NCBI RefSeq assembly: GCF_965363235.1
Contig: NC_134842.1
Location: 5,421,112-5,485,111 of the forward strand
DNA length: 64,000 bases
Direction of reading: 5' to 3'
Source of the DNA: Mytilus galloprovincialis
Lineage: Eukaryota; Mollusca; Bivalvia; Mytilida; Mytilidae
Shown: positions 11,371 through 22,611 of the stretch, in pieces
Numbering within the stretch: position 1 is the first letter of the stretch
How the letters are laid out: the number at the start of each line of letters is the position of its first letter
Program-made: the position numbers and the translations under genes
The notes under the pieces: model-generated
What the model saw: the letters and a program-made list of their open reading frames with translations, nothing else
Databases searched by the model: none
What the model was told of the DNA's origin: nothing

Positions 11371-12480
11371 GACTAAGCCATGGATTGAACCCACTTCTGA
11401 CCAAAAATAGTTATACCAAACAGGTCGATACTTATACGTAGACCACTATCCGCACGAAGGAAACGCTAATTAAGTGTGCTAGACACTCGTAGAAATCGCG
11501 GCAAATAATGGTATCTTAAAGTCTAATATACTCCTAGGTAGGTAAAGTATCCGGCTGGAATTGTGTTTTTTAGAGTGAAAAGGTCTACTTTCTTTCGAGT
11601 ATTGACCTGGTTTTTTTTAGTGGTATTACATGCGATCAGATCGGTTTTCTACTATTTTGCAAGTATAATAGTTGTATTCATGACTGTTTGTCTTATTCGG
11701 AATACTATGAAAATAAGGAGATGGGGTATGATTGCTACTGAGACAACTGTCCTCCAAACTTCAAACAATTATAGGCAATCGTACAGACTTCGGTAATTAG
11801 AAAAACTCATGCCATATACAAGTTTTAAGTACAAATGACGCCCAATTTTCCTGTATTTCACTTAAAATTCAGTGTTTTACAAACCAACATTTAAAACATT
11901 TTTTTGTTAATTTTAAAGAAAATGTGAATACAAAAGAAGACATTATTGTACTCAAACCAAAGTATTTCTCGTTTATAACTGTTATTTAGTGAAGAGCAAT
12001 ATTATATATTCCAAATAAGTCACATAAACATATTACTATGCTGATCAAATTTAACCGTTTTCAGATTAATGTTCATTTTCTCTTCTGATATTATTTACTA
12101 TAACCTTGATGTATCCAAAATCACTGGATCCTTTATAAAACGGTCTTTAGAACGGAATAAAGGGGACTCATGATCTATTCAATATCAATTCCTGTTACCT
12201 TTGTTTTTACAGTCCATTATATTTCATGATTGATATTGATATATATGTATAACCACGTGTTATCCGATTGAAAATGTCTGTCATAAAATTGTCATATGTT
12301 TAGACGTGTATAATAAAATTAAAATTTGATGTGGCGGCATGGTAATTAACGTTATCATCATTACGAAATACAAATTACCTGATCTGCAAAGTACACCATC
12401 TACTAGCCGCTATACATCATGTACTATTTTAAAACCCTAGATAAAGCCGACAAGGAAAGGTATTTCATCGACCACCGATA
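11371..12480. other. No gene seen; SINE-tail fragment
   Basis: It includes a fragment at about 11718-11795 reading GGTATGATTGCTACTGAGAC, the reverse of the common retroposon tail. The remainder is AT-rich and featureless to me. Confidence 0.45.
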
Positions 12481-12489
12481 GCTATATTT

Positions 12490-12600
12490 TATGTAGCCTA
12501 GTTGGTCGAGTGGTCTAGGGCGCTGGACACGGTACAGACGGTGTTGTTGTCACGCTGTCACAGATGCAAGGGTTCGAATCCCGCAGAGGGAAGAACAAAA
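12490..12600 (+). repeat. tRNA-like SINE head
   Basis: An A-box-like GGTCGAGTGGTCTAGGG is followed about 60 bp later by a canonical B box GGTTCGAATCC. It is longer than a plain tRNA and lacks matched acceptor ends, so I read it as a tRNA-derived SINE head, not a functional tRNA gene. Confidence 0.6.
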
Positions 12601-12754
12601 AGTTGCTAACGCAAATTTGACAATCTAACTTTGTTGGGCTAAAATATATAATTCGTCTCAAAGTTAGCCCAACAAAGTTAGATATAACTCGTCTAAACAT
12701 CAACCCAACAATGTTAGATCTGTAAATTTGCTTTTGGCAAATTTTTTGTCCTTC

Positions 12755-12850
12755 CCGCCCCGGGATTCGAACCCATGCTACTGAGATATCGTGACACCTA
12801 ATCGCCTGCACTGTAGCCGTCCTGCTAGACCACACGACCACCTGGGTTTC
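12755..12850 (-). repeat. tRNA-like SINE head
   Basis: On the minus strand, GGTGGTCGTGTGGTCTAGCA (A box region) and GGTTCGAATCCCGGGG (B box). It lies inverted relative to 12490-12600, with the shared CAACCCAACAATGTTAGATC block between them. Confidence 0.6.
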
Positions 12851-13196
12851 ATACAAAATGAAGCTTTCTTTGGCCGGGTGTTACCTTTTCACGCCAGTTT
12901 TAATCTAACGTCGTACTACAGTACATGATATATAATGCATGAAGATGTTATTCCTACAGATCAGCTAAATTATCTATAGTAAAGGATCCTACAAATTATG
13001 TTAGATACAGTCACAAAAAAAATTATATTTATAAGTACGTCTGAGCCAGTGACAACTCTACAACAGATTTATCCATCGGATCACCAGTAGTGATGGTGAT
13101 GCATGGCTGTGTACATTATGTATATACAACTCATCTAAACATCAACCCAACAATGTTAGATCTGTAAATTTGCTTTCGCAATTTTTTTGTTCTTCC

Positions 13197-13292
13197 CTCG
13201 CCGGGATTCGAACCCATGCTTCTGAGATATCGTGACACCAAATCGCCTGCACTGTAGCCGTCCCATTAGACCACACGACCACCTGGGCTTCA
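13197..13292 (-). repeat. tRNA-like SINE head, duplicate
   Basis: Second copy of the 12755-12850 head, carried by the 442-bp duplication, with the B box GGTTCGAATCC intact. Confidence 0.6.
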
Positions 13293-13572
13293 TATAAAAT
13301 GAAGCTTTCGGTGGCCATGTGTTACCTTTCCACGTCAGTTTTAATCTAACGTCGTAATACAGTACATGATATATAATGCATGAAGATGCTATTCTTATAG
13401 ATCAGCTAAATTATCTATAGTAAAGGATCCTACGAATTAATGTTAGACACAGTCACAGAAAATAATCATATTTATAAGTACGTCTGAGCAAGTGACAACT
13501 CTACAACAGATTTATCCATCGGTGTACCAGCAGTGATGGTGATACATGGCTGTGTACATTATATATATATAT

Positions 13573-15240
13573 ATATAGTACATTGGAAAATCCCAGAGTT
13601 TTGATAATAGGTGTAAAAAACTTAGGGACAGCAGTAAAATGCAAAACGCAATATAAACACAAGTATTCTGCTGAATGTCGCCAGGAGTCAGCCCCTCCCA
13701 CAAAAAACAAATACAATAACAATAAAACAAAACACATACACTTGATCCGCCCTTTTACTATTTCCCCATCTACAATACTCATATACGTTGCTTCTGTCTA
13801 TATTCGGCATAATTTAAAAGGGTAGTATTGGATCATAGAAAATATTTTCGTTTTGACATGACTTTGTACAGTTTTATGCACGCCCTGGTAGATTGTCCAG
13901 TGCTTCGAACGATCTTGTTTAGACAGAAATAAGTATTTTCCAATTCTTAGGAAGGAAGTTATATGGTGCTATATTGCTAGCATACTCTTGATCAGACTCC
14001 TCTTCACAGTAGTTGCATCTCAAATGTATCTTGTTTTCCATTTTTAGAATGATAAAACGTATTACTATCAAGACAAATAGTAAAAGAAACATTTTCTTTT
14101 CTTTTTTAAACACGTACACACGCTAAACACACTATTTGTACGTACGAGCTTACAAACAGATTGTTTACATCACGAATATTTACTGTATTAAATATATATC
14201 GGTACGCTCATAAAAAGATCGGTCCAATATGCATTCATGGTTGAGGGCAATTGGTTGAACGGTATCAGGAGAGCTGTCGTAAGCAGAGATGATAAGTTCA
14301 CTTTCAACTTACATTCTGTCTTGCGACATTTAGTCTGAGTTTATTCCTCAAAAAACGTTTTCGGTCAAGTAATCTTGGCAGCAATTGAAATGTTTTATTT
14401 GTTTTGCTTCGTTTTTCAGTAATATTTTGTTTTTAGGGAGTGAATCGTTTGGGTTATGCTGTTTTATTGACCTTATAACTCGTGTCTAATTTTTACCTAA
14501 ATAATAGTAACTCTATTCCCGAATTTATCATTTCAAATGAGTATGAATTCGAATGGTAGGTGAGACATGGATAGCAGAAGATGCTTATCCTGTCGAAATA
14601 ACCGACATTGCTCCTTTTGGAGTTCAGAGTTTTTGTTTGCTCCCTTGATTTGTCTTTTCCTTATCGATTTAAGGGATTTGAACATCGCTAAACTACTGTT
14701 GTCCTAATTTAACGTCCTATCGCAAAATTTCGTGACATAATTAAAACGACGAAAATATAAAATTAATACATTAGGTTGAACGGGGTGAAGGATTGGAACT
14801 TTGGACCGCTATTGACGGAATGCTGAATAGCGCAAATATTTTGACTTGTAACAGACCATATATGGACCTATCAAAGAGTTGTTTCAAGTGATTTATAACA
14901 AGTCATGATATAGAGCTTTGTATTCTCCCATGAGGGGCATATTATTGAATTGTTAGGTCTGGGTTTGTATTTAAAGTAAGCGGACTTTTTCTAATTAGAG
15001 GTTTAACTAACCAAAACTTTTATTGTGTATCTAGTGAACAAAGAGTAATTTTCATATAATAGACTATTGATGTTAAAGTTTTCAAACTCTCAAAATCCTC
15101 AAATTATGGAAAACTGTTCACGATTAACCAACTTGCATATGTTCCAGCTGTATTGTCGATCTCTGAAATGAAATTAAAATTTAAGAAAATGCACAGGAAT
15201 CTGATGTACAGTAGTTGTCGTTTGTTTATGTAATATATAC
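13573..15240. other. No gene seen
   Basis: AT-rich. A minus-strand open frame at 13919-14119 ends in a Cys/Glu-rich tail (CNYCEEESDQEYA) but has no convincing splice signals or family. I looked here for the missing last exon of the dermatopontin-like gene and did not find it. Confidence 0.45.
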
Positions 15241-15460
15241 GTGTTTCTCGTTTCTCGTTTTGTTTATATAGATTAGACCGTTGGTTTTCCCGTTTGAATG
15301 GTTTTACACTAGTAATTTTGGGGCCCTTTATAGCTTGTTGTTCGGTGTGAGCCAAAGCTCCGTGTTGAAGGCCGTACTTTAACCTATAATGGTTTACTTT
15401 TTAAATTGTTATTTGTATGGAGAGTTGTCTCATTGGCACTCACACCACATCTTCCTACAT
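15241..15460 (+). repeat. Retroposon 3' region, longest copy here
   Basis: Ordered blocks: GACCGTTGGTTTTCCCGTTT, TTTTACACTAGTAATTTTGG, TTCGGTGTGAGCCAAAGCTC, GAAGGCCGTACTTTAACC, then the tail TTGGCACTCACACCACATC. Fragments recur at 11.1, 24.0, 47.6 and 59.6 kb. Confidence 0.65.
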
Positions 15461-15980
15461 CTATGTATGTTCTTGTTTGAATTGTTTAACACTTGTAGAG
15501 TTTGGGTCTTTTATAAGTTGCTGTGTGGTATTGGTTTTGCTAATTGTTGTACGGTGATCTATAGTTATTATAGCGTCAACGTCATTTAGTCTCTGTTGGA
15601 ATGTATTCTCATTAGCAATCATACCACATCTTCTGATAATATTAATAATAGGGTATGATTGGTAAAGACAACAGACACCACTTTCCAACAGAAAACAATA
15701 TATATATTTTTCCTGATTTAGAGTAATTTCTCGAAATTTGAATGGCTGATGTTGTTCTAATAAATTTCAGTAAAAAAAAATTTATTACGTCAATTGGAAT
15801 TATCTCCCTTATAACATTGTCCTAATATAAAAAATTTAAAAAAAAATGTTGGTTTATAGTCCTAGTATTTTTCATTTTTCACAGTTTTAGATTAACTATC
15901 TAAATATATTGGCTTGATATTACCCTTATAATTGAATTTGAATATATAAATTTGTAATATAACAAAATCAGGATGAATTC
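15461..15980. other. Retroposon scraps, no gene
   Basis: A second tail (AGCAATCATACCACATCTTC) lies at about 15608-15632 and an inverted scrap at 15650-15690. The rest is A/T-rich. Confidence 0.45.
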
Positions 15981-16070
15981 GTTACACAGTGTGCAATTGT
16001 CCTAATACGGAATTTATGAATTTTATTGACCCGATAAATTCTCGTATAGGACAATTGCACACTGTGTAAC
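15981..16070. repeat. 90-bp foldback hairpin
   Basis: The left arm GTTACACAGTGTGCAATTGT, and its continuation, is the reverse complement of the right arm over ~37 bp with small gaps, around a ~16-base loop. MITE-like. Confidence 0.8.
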
Positions 16071-16305
16071 TAATAATCTGAATGTTTGGAAAATAAGTGA
16101 AAATTTTGAATCGGATGAGATCTGTTCCTGATAATCATTTTTTAATAAGTATATCAATATTGAAAGAAAAATAACAATTCGGAAAAGCTTCCCTGGCTGA
16201 ATATTCACCAATATTTGAAAATCTATAATGGGCATATCATGTTTTGGGATATGAGTATTGTGTTTTGTCACCATTCAGTGTTATTTTTCTTCGAAATATT
16301 TTAAC

Positions 16306-16473
16306 TTACTCATAGCAGTTGTTGTGTGTACTGAACACTTCCTATAACGTAATCATTAGGTACATACTAAAGGAAATATCTAAAATTACTCATATCAACT
16401 GGTGTGTGTATATACAACATCTCTAGTAACGGAACTATTTGGCATAAACTCATTGAAATAATTAAACTTACTC
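16306..16473 (-). repeat. ~81-bp tandem copies of a splice-donor exon end
   Basis: The minus-strand block ending in the donor of the exon at 16472-16592 is repeated at offsets of about 82 and 162 bp: TTACTC occurs at 16306, 16386 and 16468. The two downstream copies still show degraded GSVVRG..YTH-like codons but contain stops, so they are decayed partial exon duplicates. Confidence 0.65.
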
Positions 16474-16592
16474 GTAGTGGTTGTTGTGTGTACTGGAAAC
16501 ACCTCTTACAACGGAACCAGTTGGTACATGCACTGTATTGGGTTTGTCAAACTGATTCCTGAAGGTTTTATGACACTGACTGAGATCCTTTC
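16472..16592 (-). CDS. Dermatopontin-like gene, coding exon 3
   Basis: The acceptor (ATTTAG/GA) is at 16593/16592 and the donor (GA/GTAAGT) at 16472/16471. The 121-bp exon enters in phase 1 and leaves in phase 2. It translates to 39 whole codons with motifs NQFDKPNTVHVPTGSVV and STHNNHYE, the third dermatopontin-type repeat, cut just before the expected DRRW/DRRF motif. Phase fits the upstream exon exactly. The final exon that should begin with DRR was not found, so the gene is incomplete here or its last exon lies at lower coordinates. Confidence 0.75.
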
Positions 16593-16599
16593 CTAAATG

Positions 16600-17500
16600 T
16601 AATATATGTATGTAATTAGCTACTTACTGATTGACAAAATATGATATACGCAAACGGAAATAACTATGAAGAATAAAATCCCACTTTGCGATTGGATAAG
16701 GATTTTTTTTATAATTTGTATTAAACATCGTCAGGAATGTGATTATATTAACTCCAATCGTGACTTAGATTTTCAAAATCGATTATTAAATTAGTTGGTT
16801 ATAAATTAAAAAAAAATCTTATATTCTATCAAAATACTATCATACTGTTGATTATTAAGATTTTTAGCTGATGGTCTGTATGGGTTTTACAGAATAGATA
16901 ATAATGGGCAAATATAAAAAAGAAGATGTGTATGATTGCCAATGAGACAACTGTCCACAAAAGACCAAAATGACACAGAAAAGACTTCAGAAAAAAATCC
17001 TAACATATCAAAAGTAGAGAATATTGACCAAAACATATAGAATAGAGAATCATAAGGTGCTAAAATACAAAGAATAGAGAATAATGAAAAAAAATATAGA
17101 GTAGAGAAAAATAGCCTTAAAAATTAAAGAATACATAAATGAAGTATCCCTTATCAAGACCCTTTTATCTGTTAGCATTTTGAAATAAACGTCAGAATTT
17201 GAATTGTATTCTAGTGCGCGAACGACACGTGTTTCTTGAACAATTTTCACGAGGTTATATCAAAGCTTATGTTTTTTTATATAATGATAATATCAATAAT
17301 ATCTATATAAGCGCATCAAAGTCTAAAAGGCTCCCAAATTTTTTTACCAAAGTCATACAAGGTTAATTAGCTAAACAAGAGTAGTTTGTGAATTTGTGAA
17401 TTTAAAAAAATAATATTTTCGGACTGTAATTTTCAATATCATATATATCGTTCAAACATGACAGTGCCGATGAAATGATACAATTGCTAAACATTAATAG
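16600..17500. other. Intron of the dermatopontin-like gene
   Basis: AT-rich intronic sequence. At about 16918-16990 it contains an inverted retroposon tail (TATGATTGCCAATGAGACAA), a common local repeat. No coding exon seen. Confidence 0.5.
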
Positions 17501-17509
17501 AATATTTAC

Positions 17510-17644
17510 CAGCAATTGAGCAACATTGAAATCTAAACCTTCTGTCCTCATAGTGGTTGTGATGGATGCTCTGCATACCAACTATGAATCCATAATTGTT
17601 GCATTGAAAGCTGAAGAATTTATCCCAGTCATTCACATAATGAG
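17510..17644 (-). CDS. Dermatopontin-like gene, coding exon 2
   Basis: The exon is 135 bp, in phase 1 at both ends, with acceptor ATCAG/CT at 17645 and donor CTG/GTAAAT at 17510/17509. It encodes HYVNDWDKFFSFQC, then IHHNHYEDRRFRFQCC, which is the second repeat of dermatopontin-type proteins: a YVNDWD start, a conserved Cys before the loop, the HHNHYEDRRF box and a following CC. These are secreted extracellular-matrix proteins; in molluscs relatives occur in shell matrix and haemolymph (family knowledge). A symmetric phase means the exon can be duplicated or skipped without a frameshift. Confidence 0.85.
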
Positions 17645-17794
17645 CTGATATATAAAATATAAATGACAAATTTAGCATTTAAATCAAAACAATATAAACT
17701 AGAGTGTGTTTAAATTGCATATTTTACATATTCAGACGCCCTGGTATTACTTTAGTATTCACTTCAATGGGTCATAGTGAAGTTTCTCTTTCGA

Positions 17795-17890
17795 GCTGTG
17801 GGCTTCGTTTGTCGAGAGGTTTAAGCAGTTCCTATGCAGCCTAAAACACCGAGGTTGTCAGTTCGATTCGTGTACGTGTCATGTGCGTTC
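17795..17890 (+). repeat. tRNA-like SINE head in intron
   Basis: TTTGTCGAGAGGTTTAAGCA (A-box-like) and CAGTTCGATTC (B-box-like) about 40 bp apart. Followed by GTGCGTTCGACTCCGATTTT. It is degenerate and without tRNA ends, so it is a SINE relic. Confidence 0.5.
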
Positions 17891-18054
17891 GACTCCGATT
17901 TTAATTGACTATGATTGTCCAAGATCGATTGTTCCCTCCGAGCACTGTGGATTTCTCCACCAATAAAACCTGGCATCCACGATATAGTCATGGAGGCCAA
18001 AACATTGTGTCAATCAATAGTTTTGACAATAAACGTGTAGACTGTTCATTTGAA

Positions 18055-18267
18055 TACTGTGGATTCATTTTTTTTCGTGGGTATCAATTTTCGTTGATTG
18101 CTGAAAACTTGCATATTCATGGATATTTGATTTCGTGGTTTTACCAATCTCTGTATTCAAAGCCTATTGGAAATATGTTATTCGTTGAACATTTGAATTC
18201 GTGGTTAACCTGTACCAACGAAACCCACGAAAATTGGTATCCAACGAATAATAATGAATCCACAGTA
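18055..18267. mobile_element. 213-bp MITE
   Basis: Ends TACTGTGGATTCATT and AATGAATCCACAGTA are inverted repeats. The interior has paired TTCGTGG/CCACGAA-type blocks and AATTCGTGGTT. A second copy is at 62946-63156. The open frame across it is a by-product. Confidence 0.75.
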
Positions 18268-18755
18268 AAGAAACATATGTTATTTATTGTATTATTCATA
18301 TACTGTTTAAACAAATACCAAATATTTGTTTTTGTTCGAATCAATTATTCAACGTAATTATTAAGGGGAGATAACCCAAATAGTAAACATTTTTTAAAGG
18401 AATGTTACAGAAATGGTCATTGATTTTGTTCTTTTTTTATTTAAAAAAGCGGTTTTTCATGAATAATCTAATCAATGCAAATTGTGCAGTTTTCTACGAC
18501 TCGTAGCTTGTAAATTAGTACGGTTACCGAAACATTTTGTTTTATTTTTGAGAAAAAAATTAAGGTAAAATCCATACTTAAGCAATTACTATTAAAAAAA
18601 TCTAGCTGAGGAAATCTTTACTGATGATCCATCTTTTTATCATTGAGACATCAACTCAACTTAAAATCAATTAATTTATTTGTTTTATTTGATGAATTAT
18701 ACTAAAAAATATGATTGCTAATGGGTTTTTGAAAGAAATGTTATTTAATATTTAC

Positions 18756-18990
18756 GAGTCCAGTAACAATTGATGTGTCGTCCACCAGTAGGTCTACACC
18801 CTAAACACCATCTACGATCTTCAAAATGGTTGTGATGTACACTGTGGATGAAAGAAATGGCTTGTCCATGTGGACACGAAAAACGGACAGGTTTATCATA
18901 CTGGTTAACCCATCTGCATCCGACCACAAGATTCAGTGTACATATTAAACAAAGGATATGTAACATCAGCATCATCAGTCAATGATTTTA
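18756..18990 (-). CDS. Dermatopontin-like gene, signal peptide and repeat 1
   Basis: An acceptor (TTTTCAG/TAAAAT) lies at 18991/18990. ATG is at 18975, giving a 15-base 5'UTR piece and 220 coding bases to the donor ACTC/GTAAAT at 18756/18755. The product begins with a hydrophobic leader of ~19 residues (MMLMLHILCLICTLNLVVG). The first dermatopontin repeat follows: RWVNQYDKPVRFSCPHGQ, then HSVHHNHFEDRRWCLGC and ending CYWT. Cys spacing and the HHNHFEDRRW box are diagnostic. The exon leaves in phase 1, matching 17510-17644. The likely product is a small secreted matrix protein with disulphide-bonded repeats. Unlike many relatives, an extra Cys (CLGC) follows DRRW. Confidence 0.85.
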
Positions 18991-19372
18991 CTGAAAATAA
19001 ATAATGATACTAGCATTTTATAAAATATACCTAATGTAGAACTAAGAATTCCAACTTGTAAAGTTACCAGACGGACTTTAATGGTTTGCTTCGCAACGAG
19101 AGTTCCGTGAATCTAACGAATAGCTAATAAGATTTAGTTGAACGAGGTTTGTTGTTGTTGCTTTTTTCATACTTTTTTTTACAAGCGGCGAGCTTCAAAA
19201 ACAACTGCTATCATTCCGTACTCCTTCCATTGTCTCTTCTCTTGTGAACTCGTATCTAAACAGTAAATTAGCGCGAGCAATTGCTAAAGAATACATGAAA
19301 AATTAGCGACACTGTGTAAAATCATACATTTTGCTAGTAACAAATAATTATTATATTCAAAAGTGTACTTAC

Positions 19373-19402
19373 CGGTACCAGCAGATCTGCCAATCGCTTA
19401 TG
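19373..19402 (-). other. Non-coding first exon of dermatopontin-like gene
   Basis: A strong donor, TACCG/GTAAGT, sits at 19373/19372 on the minus strand, 25-30 bp downstream of the inferred start site. It would splice to the acceptor at 18991. The start near 19402 is estimated from the TATA box and is not exact. Confidence 0.45.
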
Positions 19403-19427
19403 TCAGTACATTTTCATTATGCCCTGT

Positions 19428-19434
19428 TTTATAC
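19428..19434 (-). promoter_or_regulatory. TATA box of dermatopontin-like gene
   Basis: CGTATAAAACAGGGC on the minus strand, with TATAAAA at 19434-19428, about 30 bp before the inferred non-coding exon. Confidence 0.45.
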
Positions 19435-19440
19435 GCTAGG

Positions 19441-19840
19441 AAAGGTTGTTGAATGATGTCAGTGACCAACCCATTTTTCCTGAAAGGAAGATGACTAGAG
19501 TAAGACATCCAATACAAAATTATTTCATCTTCTCATTTTTTTACTGATTGGGTTTGGTATTAGGTTTACTATAGATTTTTTTGTATGAAATATTCACAAC
19601 GATATTTATATTTTCTGCACCATGTAATCGTATTTGTTTTATACCAACTTTTCTGCATGTTACATGTGTGCAGCAATTTTCTCTCAAAGCTTCCTTGAAA
19701 AGTACAAAGATAAAAGAAAAGTCATTAAAATGATGTAATAAAGTTGATAAATATTCTAGATAAATTATTGAATGTAACTTTTCCCCGAATCAAAGTTTGA
19801 AAAAACCCAGCTGGCTTGCATTATCTTGCACATTCAGTCA
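19441..19840. other. Upstream region, nothing recognised
   Basis: AT-rich flank upstream of the dermatopontin-like promoter. No repeat boundary or regulatory motif I would defend. Confidence 0.4.
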
Positions 19841-19844
19841 GCGC

Positions 19845-20588
19845 TCGGATTATGACACATAATTCTATACTATGTCTCATCGTTCGGATTCAAATGAAAC
19901 ATCTTTCTACACTATATATGTGTTTCTTAGCCTGGATGCAGATTGATAAAACGTCTTTCTACACAAATCTTTAATCGTTCGGATTCAGATGAAACTTATT
20001 TCTTCACTATTTTTCTTTGCTCGGATTCAGATGAAGCATCTTTCTACACAAATTTTTAATAGCTTGGATTCAGATTTAACGTTCGGATTCAGATGAAACG
20101 TCTTTCTACTCTATGTTTTATCGCCGGGATGCAGATGAAACGTCTTTTAACACTATCATTCATCACTCGGATTCAGATGAAATGTCTTTCTACACTAGAT
20201 TTCATCGCTCGGATATAGATGATTTTTTTTCTTCACTATCATTTATCACTCGGATTTAGATGAAACGTTTTTCTATGCTATGTTTCAATGCTCGGATACA
20301 GATCTTCCTTTTAAACTATTATTAATCGCTCGGATATAAATGAAACGTTTTTCTACACTATAAGTTATCGTTCGGATTAAAATGAGTCGTCTTTCTACAC
20401 TATGTTTCATCGCTCGGATTTATATGAAACGTTATTCTACACTCAATCCACGCTATTTAGATTTAACTTCTTTTTCCACTATCATTTATCGCTTGGATTT
20501 AGATGAAAGGCCTTTCTACTCTAGGTTTCAAATCTCGAATTCAGATGAAACGTCTTTCTACACTTTCTTTCATTTTCGGGTTTAGATG
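19845..20588. repeat. ~45-bp minisatellite, first part
   Basis: Units of roughly 43-47 bp centre on CGCTCGGATTCAGATGAAAC and TCTTTCTACACTAT, with many substitutions. The array is interrupted at 20589 by a retroelement and resumes at 21786. Confidence 0.85.
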
Positions 20589-21785
20589 AAGTAAAATTGA
20601 GAATGGAAATGGGGAATGTGTCAAAGAGACAACAACCCGACCAAATAAAAAACAACAGCAGAGGGTCACCAACAGGTCTTCAATGTAGCGAGAAATTCCC
20701 GCACCTGGAGGCGTCCTTCAGCTGGCCCCTAAACAAATATATACTAGTCCAGTGATAATGAACGCCATACTAATTTCCAAATTGTACACAAGAAACTAAA
20801 ATTAAAATAATACAAGACTAACAAAGGCCAGAGGCTCCCGACTTGGGACAGGCACAAAAATGCGGCGAGGTTAAACATGTTTGTCAGATCTCAACCCTCC
20901 CCCTATACCTCTAACCAATGTAGAAAAGTAAACGCATAACAATACGCACATTAAAATTCAGTTCAAGAGAAGTCCGAGTCTGATGTCAGAAGATGTAACC
21001 AAAGAAAATAAACAAAATGACAATAATACATAAATAACAACAGACTACTAGCCGTTAACTGACATGCCAGCTCCAGACTTAAATTAAACTGACTGAAAGA
21101 TTATGATTTCATCATATGAACATCAGGCACAATCCTTCCCGTTAGGAGTTTAGTATCATACCATCATAACATATATGAGAAGAACATAACCCGTGTCATG
21201 CCAACAACTATTTTTAGAATAAATGTGTTTAGTTCCGATGCAAAGACCTTATCAGTGACTCAATATTAACGCCAAAATATGCAATCTTTAATGATTTGAC
21301 AACAGTATCGTAATTATATCCCTTCTTAATAAGTCTATTCAAAGGTTTTGTAAGTTTCTGAGGTGAATACTGACACCTTTGTGCTTTATAAAGAATATTT
21401 CCATAAAAAATTGGATGTTAAATACCTGAACGTATTAGAAGTCTGCATGTTGAGCTATATTTACGAATGATGTCTTTATACCGATGATAAAATTTAGTAA
21501 ATGTTTTGACTAGTTTGTGATATCGAAAACCCTGGTGTAATAATTTTTCAGAATGCATAGATTTCTCTCGTTAAAATCTAAAACATTGATACATACACGA
21601 GCGAATCGTACAAGTTGAGATATATAAACACCGTAAGATGGTGACAAGGGAACGTCACCATCTAAAAACGGATAATTAACGATAGGAAATGAAAAATCAT
21701 CCCTTTTATCATAAATTTTAGTATTCAGCTTTCCATTAGTGATATAGATATCAAGATCGAGAAAAGGGCAGTGGTCATTGTTAGT
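20589..21785 (-). pseudogene. 5'-truncated retroelement with dead RT C-terminus
   Basis: Read on the minus strand from 21785, it opens with reverse-transcriptase C-terminal codons: FLDLDIYITNGKLNTKIYDK, then SYGVYISQLVRFARVC and, after a frameshift near 21537, RYHKLVKTFTKFYHRY. An in-frame stop follows near 21422. A non-coding 3' region continues to 20589. The last ~115 bp (GGGTTGTTGTCTCTTTG on the minus strand) recur at 46735-46850, so the 3' end is family-specific. Truncation at the 5' side and insertion into a minisatellite fit target-primed retroposition. The SYGVYISQLVRFARVC motif matches an RT type I recall as common in molluscs and corals; whether it is Penelope-like or another clade I cannot say. 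Confidence 0.75.
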
Positions 21786-21910
21786 ATTTCTGCACTATCA
21801 TGTATCGCTCTGATTTAGATGAATTTCTACACTATGTTTCATTGTTCGGATTTAGTTGAAATGTTATTATGCACTAACATTTATCGCTCGGATTTAGATG
21901 AAATGTAATT
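21786..21910. repeat. ~45-bp minisatellite, resumed
   Basis: About three more units (TATCGCTCTGATTTAGATGA and variants) directly after the retroelement's truncated end. Confidence 0.8.
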
Positions 21911-22611
21911 TTTTCCTGAAAAAATATATGAAAAACTTGCATAGGTTAAAGAAATGAACAATATGTTAATTAAAGTAAATGTACTGGTTTTTTTTTCTCC
22001 ATTTTTATAAACTTGCATTATCAATCATAAGACAATGAATGTTTTGCGTCATACATCTATGACTAAAATTATACATTTTGTCTACTGCTCATAAGATAAT
22101 GTGATTACACTGAAGATAAGGCTTCGACTATCACAGGCAAATATGACTTTTAAAAATACAGTTTGATTTTCGATCTCGAGTATAACTAGTGCATGTTATT
22201 CCAGAATAACAGTGGTACCCATGCTTGGGAACCCCCTCTTTTTTACGTATTGTAATAATCTCGTTGTTGTATTTCCTAATATTAATCCGGTGCATGTTTT
22301 AAGATAATATTTTTTTATTGTTAAACGGAAAACTAACGGGATGCTTTTGTTGTTTTGACAGGACAAAAATTGTTCCGATCCGGTGTTTATGTTACAATAT
22401 AATAAATCGACCGTTTCCGAAATGGATACCACCCACATTGAACTTACGTACGTTGAACTGTATGTGTCATACTTATACGTAAACAAGTTCATGTGCATTT
22501 CTGAAGTAACAACTTTGTCAGTGGATACTTCGCTGGTTTTGTTTGTTTATTTTTATTATGGAAATTGAAGATTATACCAAATCCTTTATTATCCTCTTTG
22601 AAAAAATTATA
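21911..22611. other. No gene seen
   Basis: AT-rich. Open frames at 22196-22498 (minus) and 22383-22568 (plus) overlap each other and have no resemblance or signals. Confidence 0.45.

Larger units (their letters stand above)
12689..13572. repeat. 442-bp tandem duplication
   Basis: TCGTCTAAACATCAACCCAA at 12689 recurs at 13131 (one difference) and the two units stay aligned to their TGTGTACATTAT ends. Each unit contains one minus-strand tRNA-like head. Confidence 0.85.

Noticed and set aside
11017..11410. Plus-strand frames of 77-89 codons
   Set aside because: They cover a retroposon tail and a 26-bp tandem repeat.
12490..13300. Possible tRNA genes
   Set aside because: B boxes are canonical, but the A-to-B spacing is long and no acceptor-stem pairing or terminator is seen; the duplicated context fits SINEs.
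13919..14119. Last exon of the dermatopontin-like gene
   Set aside because: It lacks the DRRW/DRRF box and Cys pattern expected there, and the phase cannot be joined to the donor at 16471.
17905..18357. 150-codon plus frame
   Set aside because: Spans a SINE relic and the TACTGTGGATTC MITE within the intron of a minus-strand gene.
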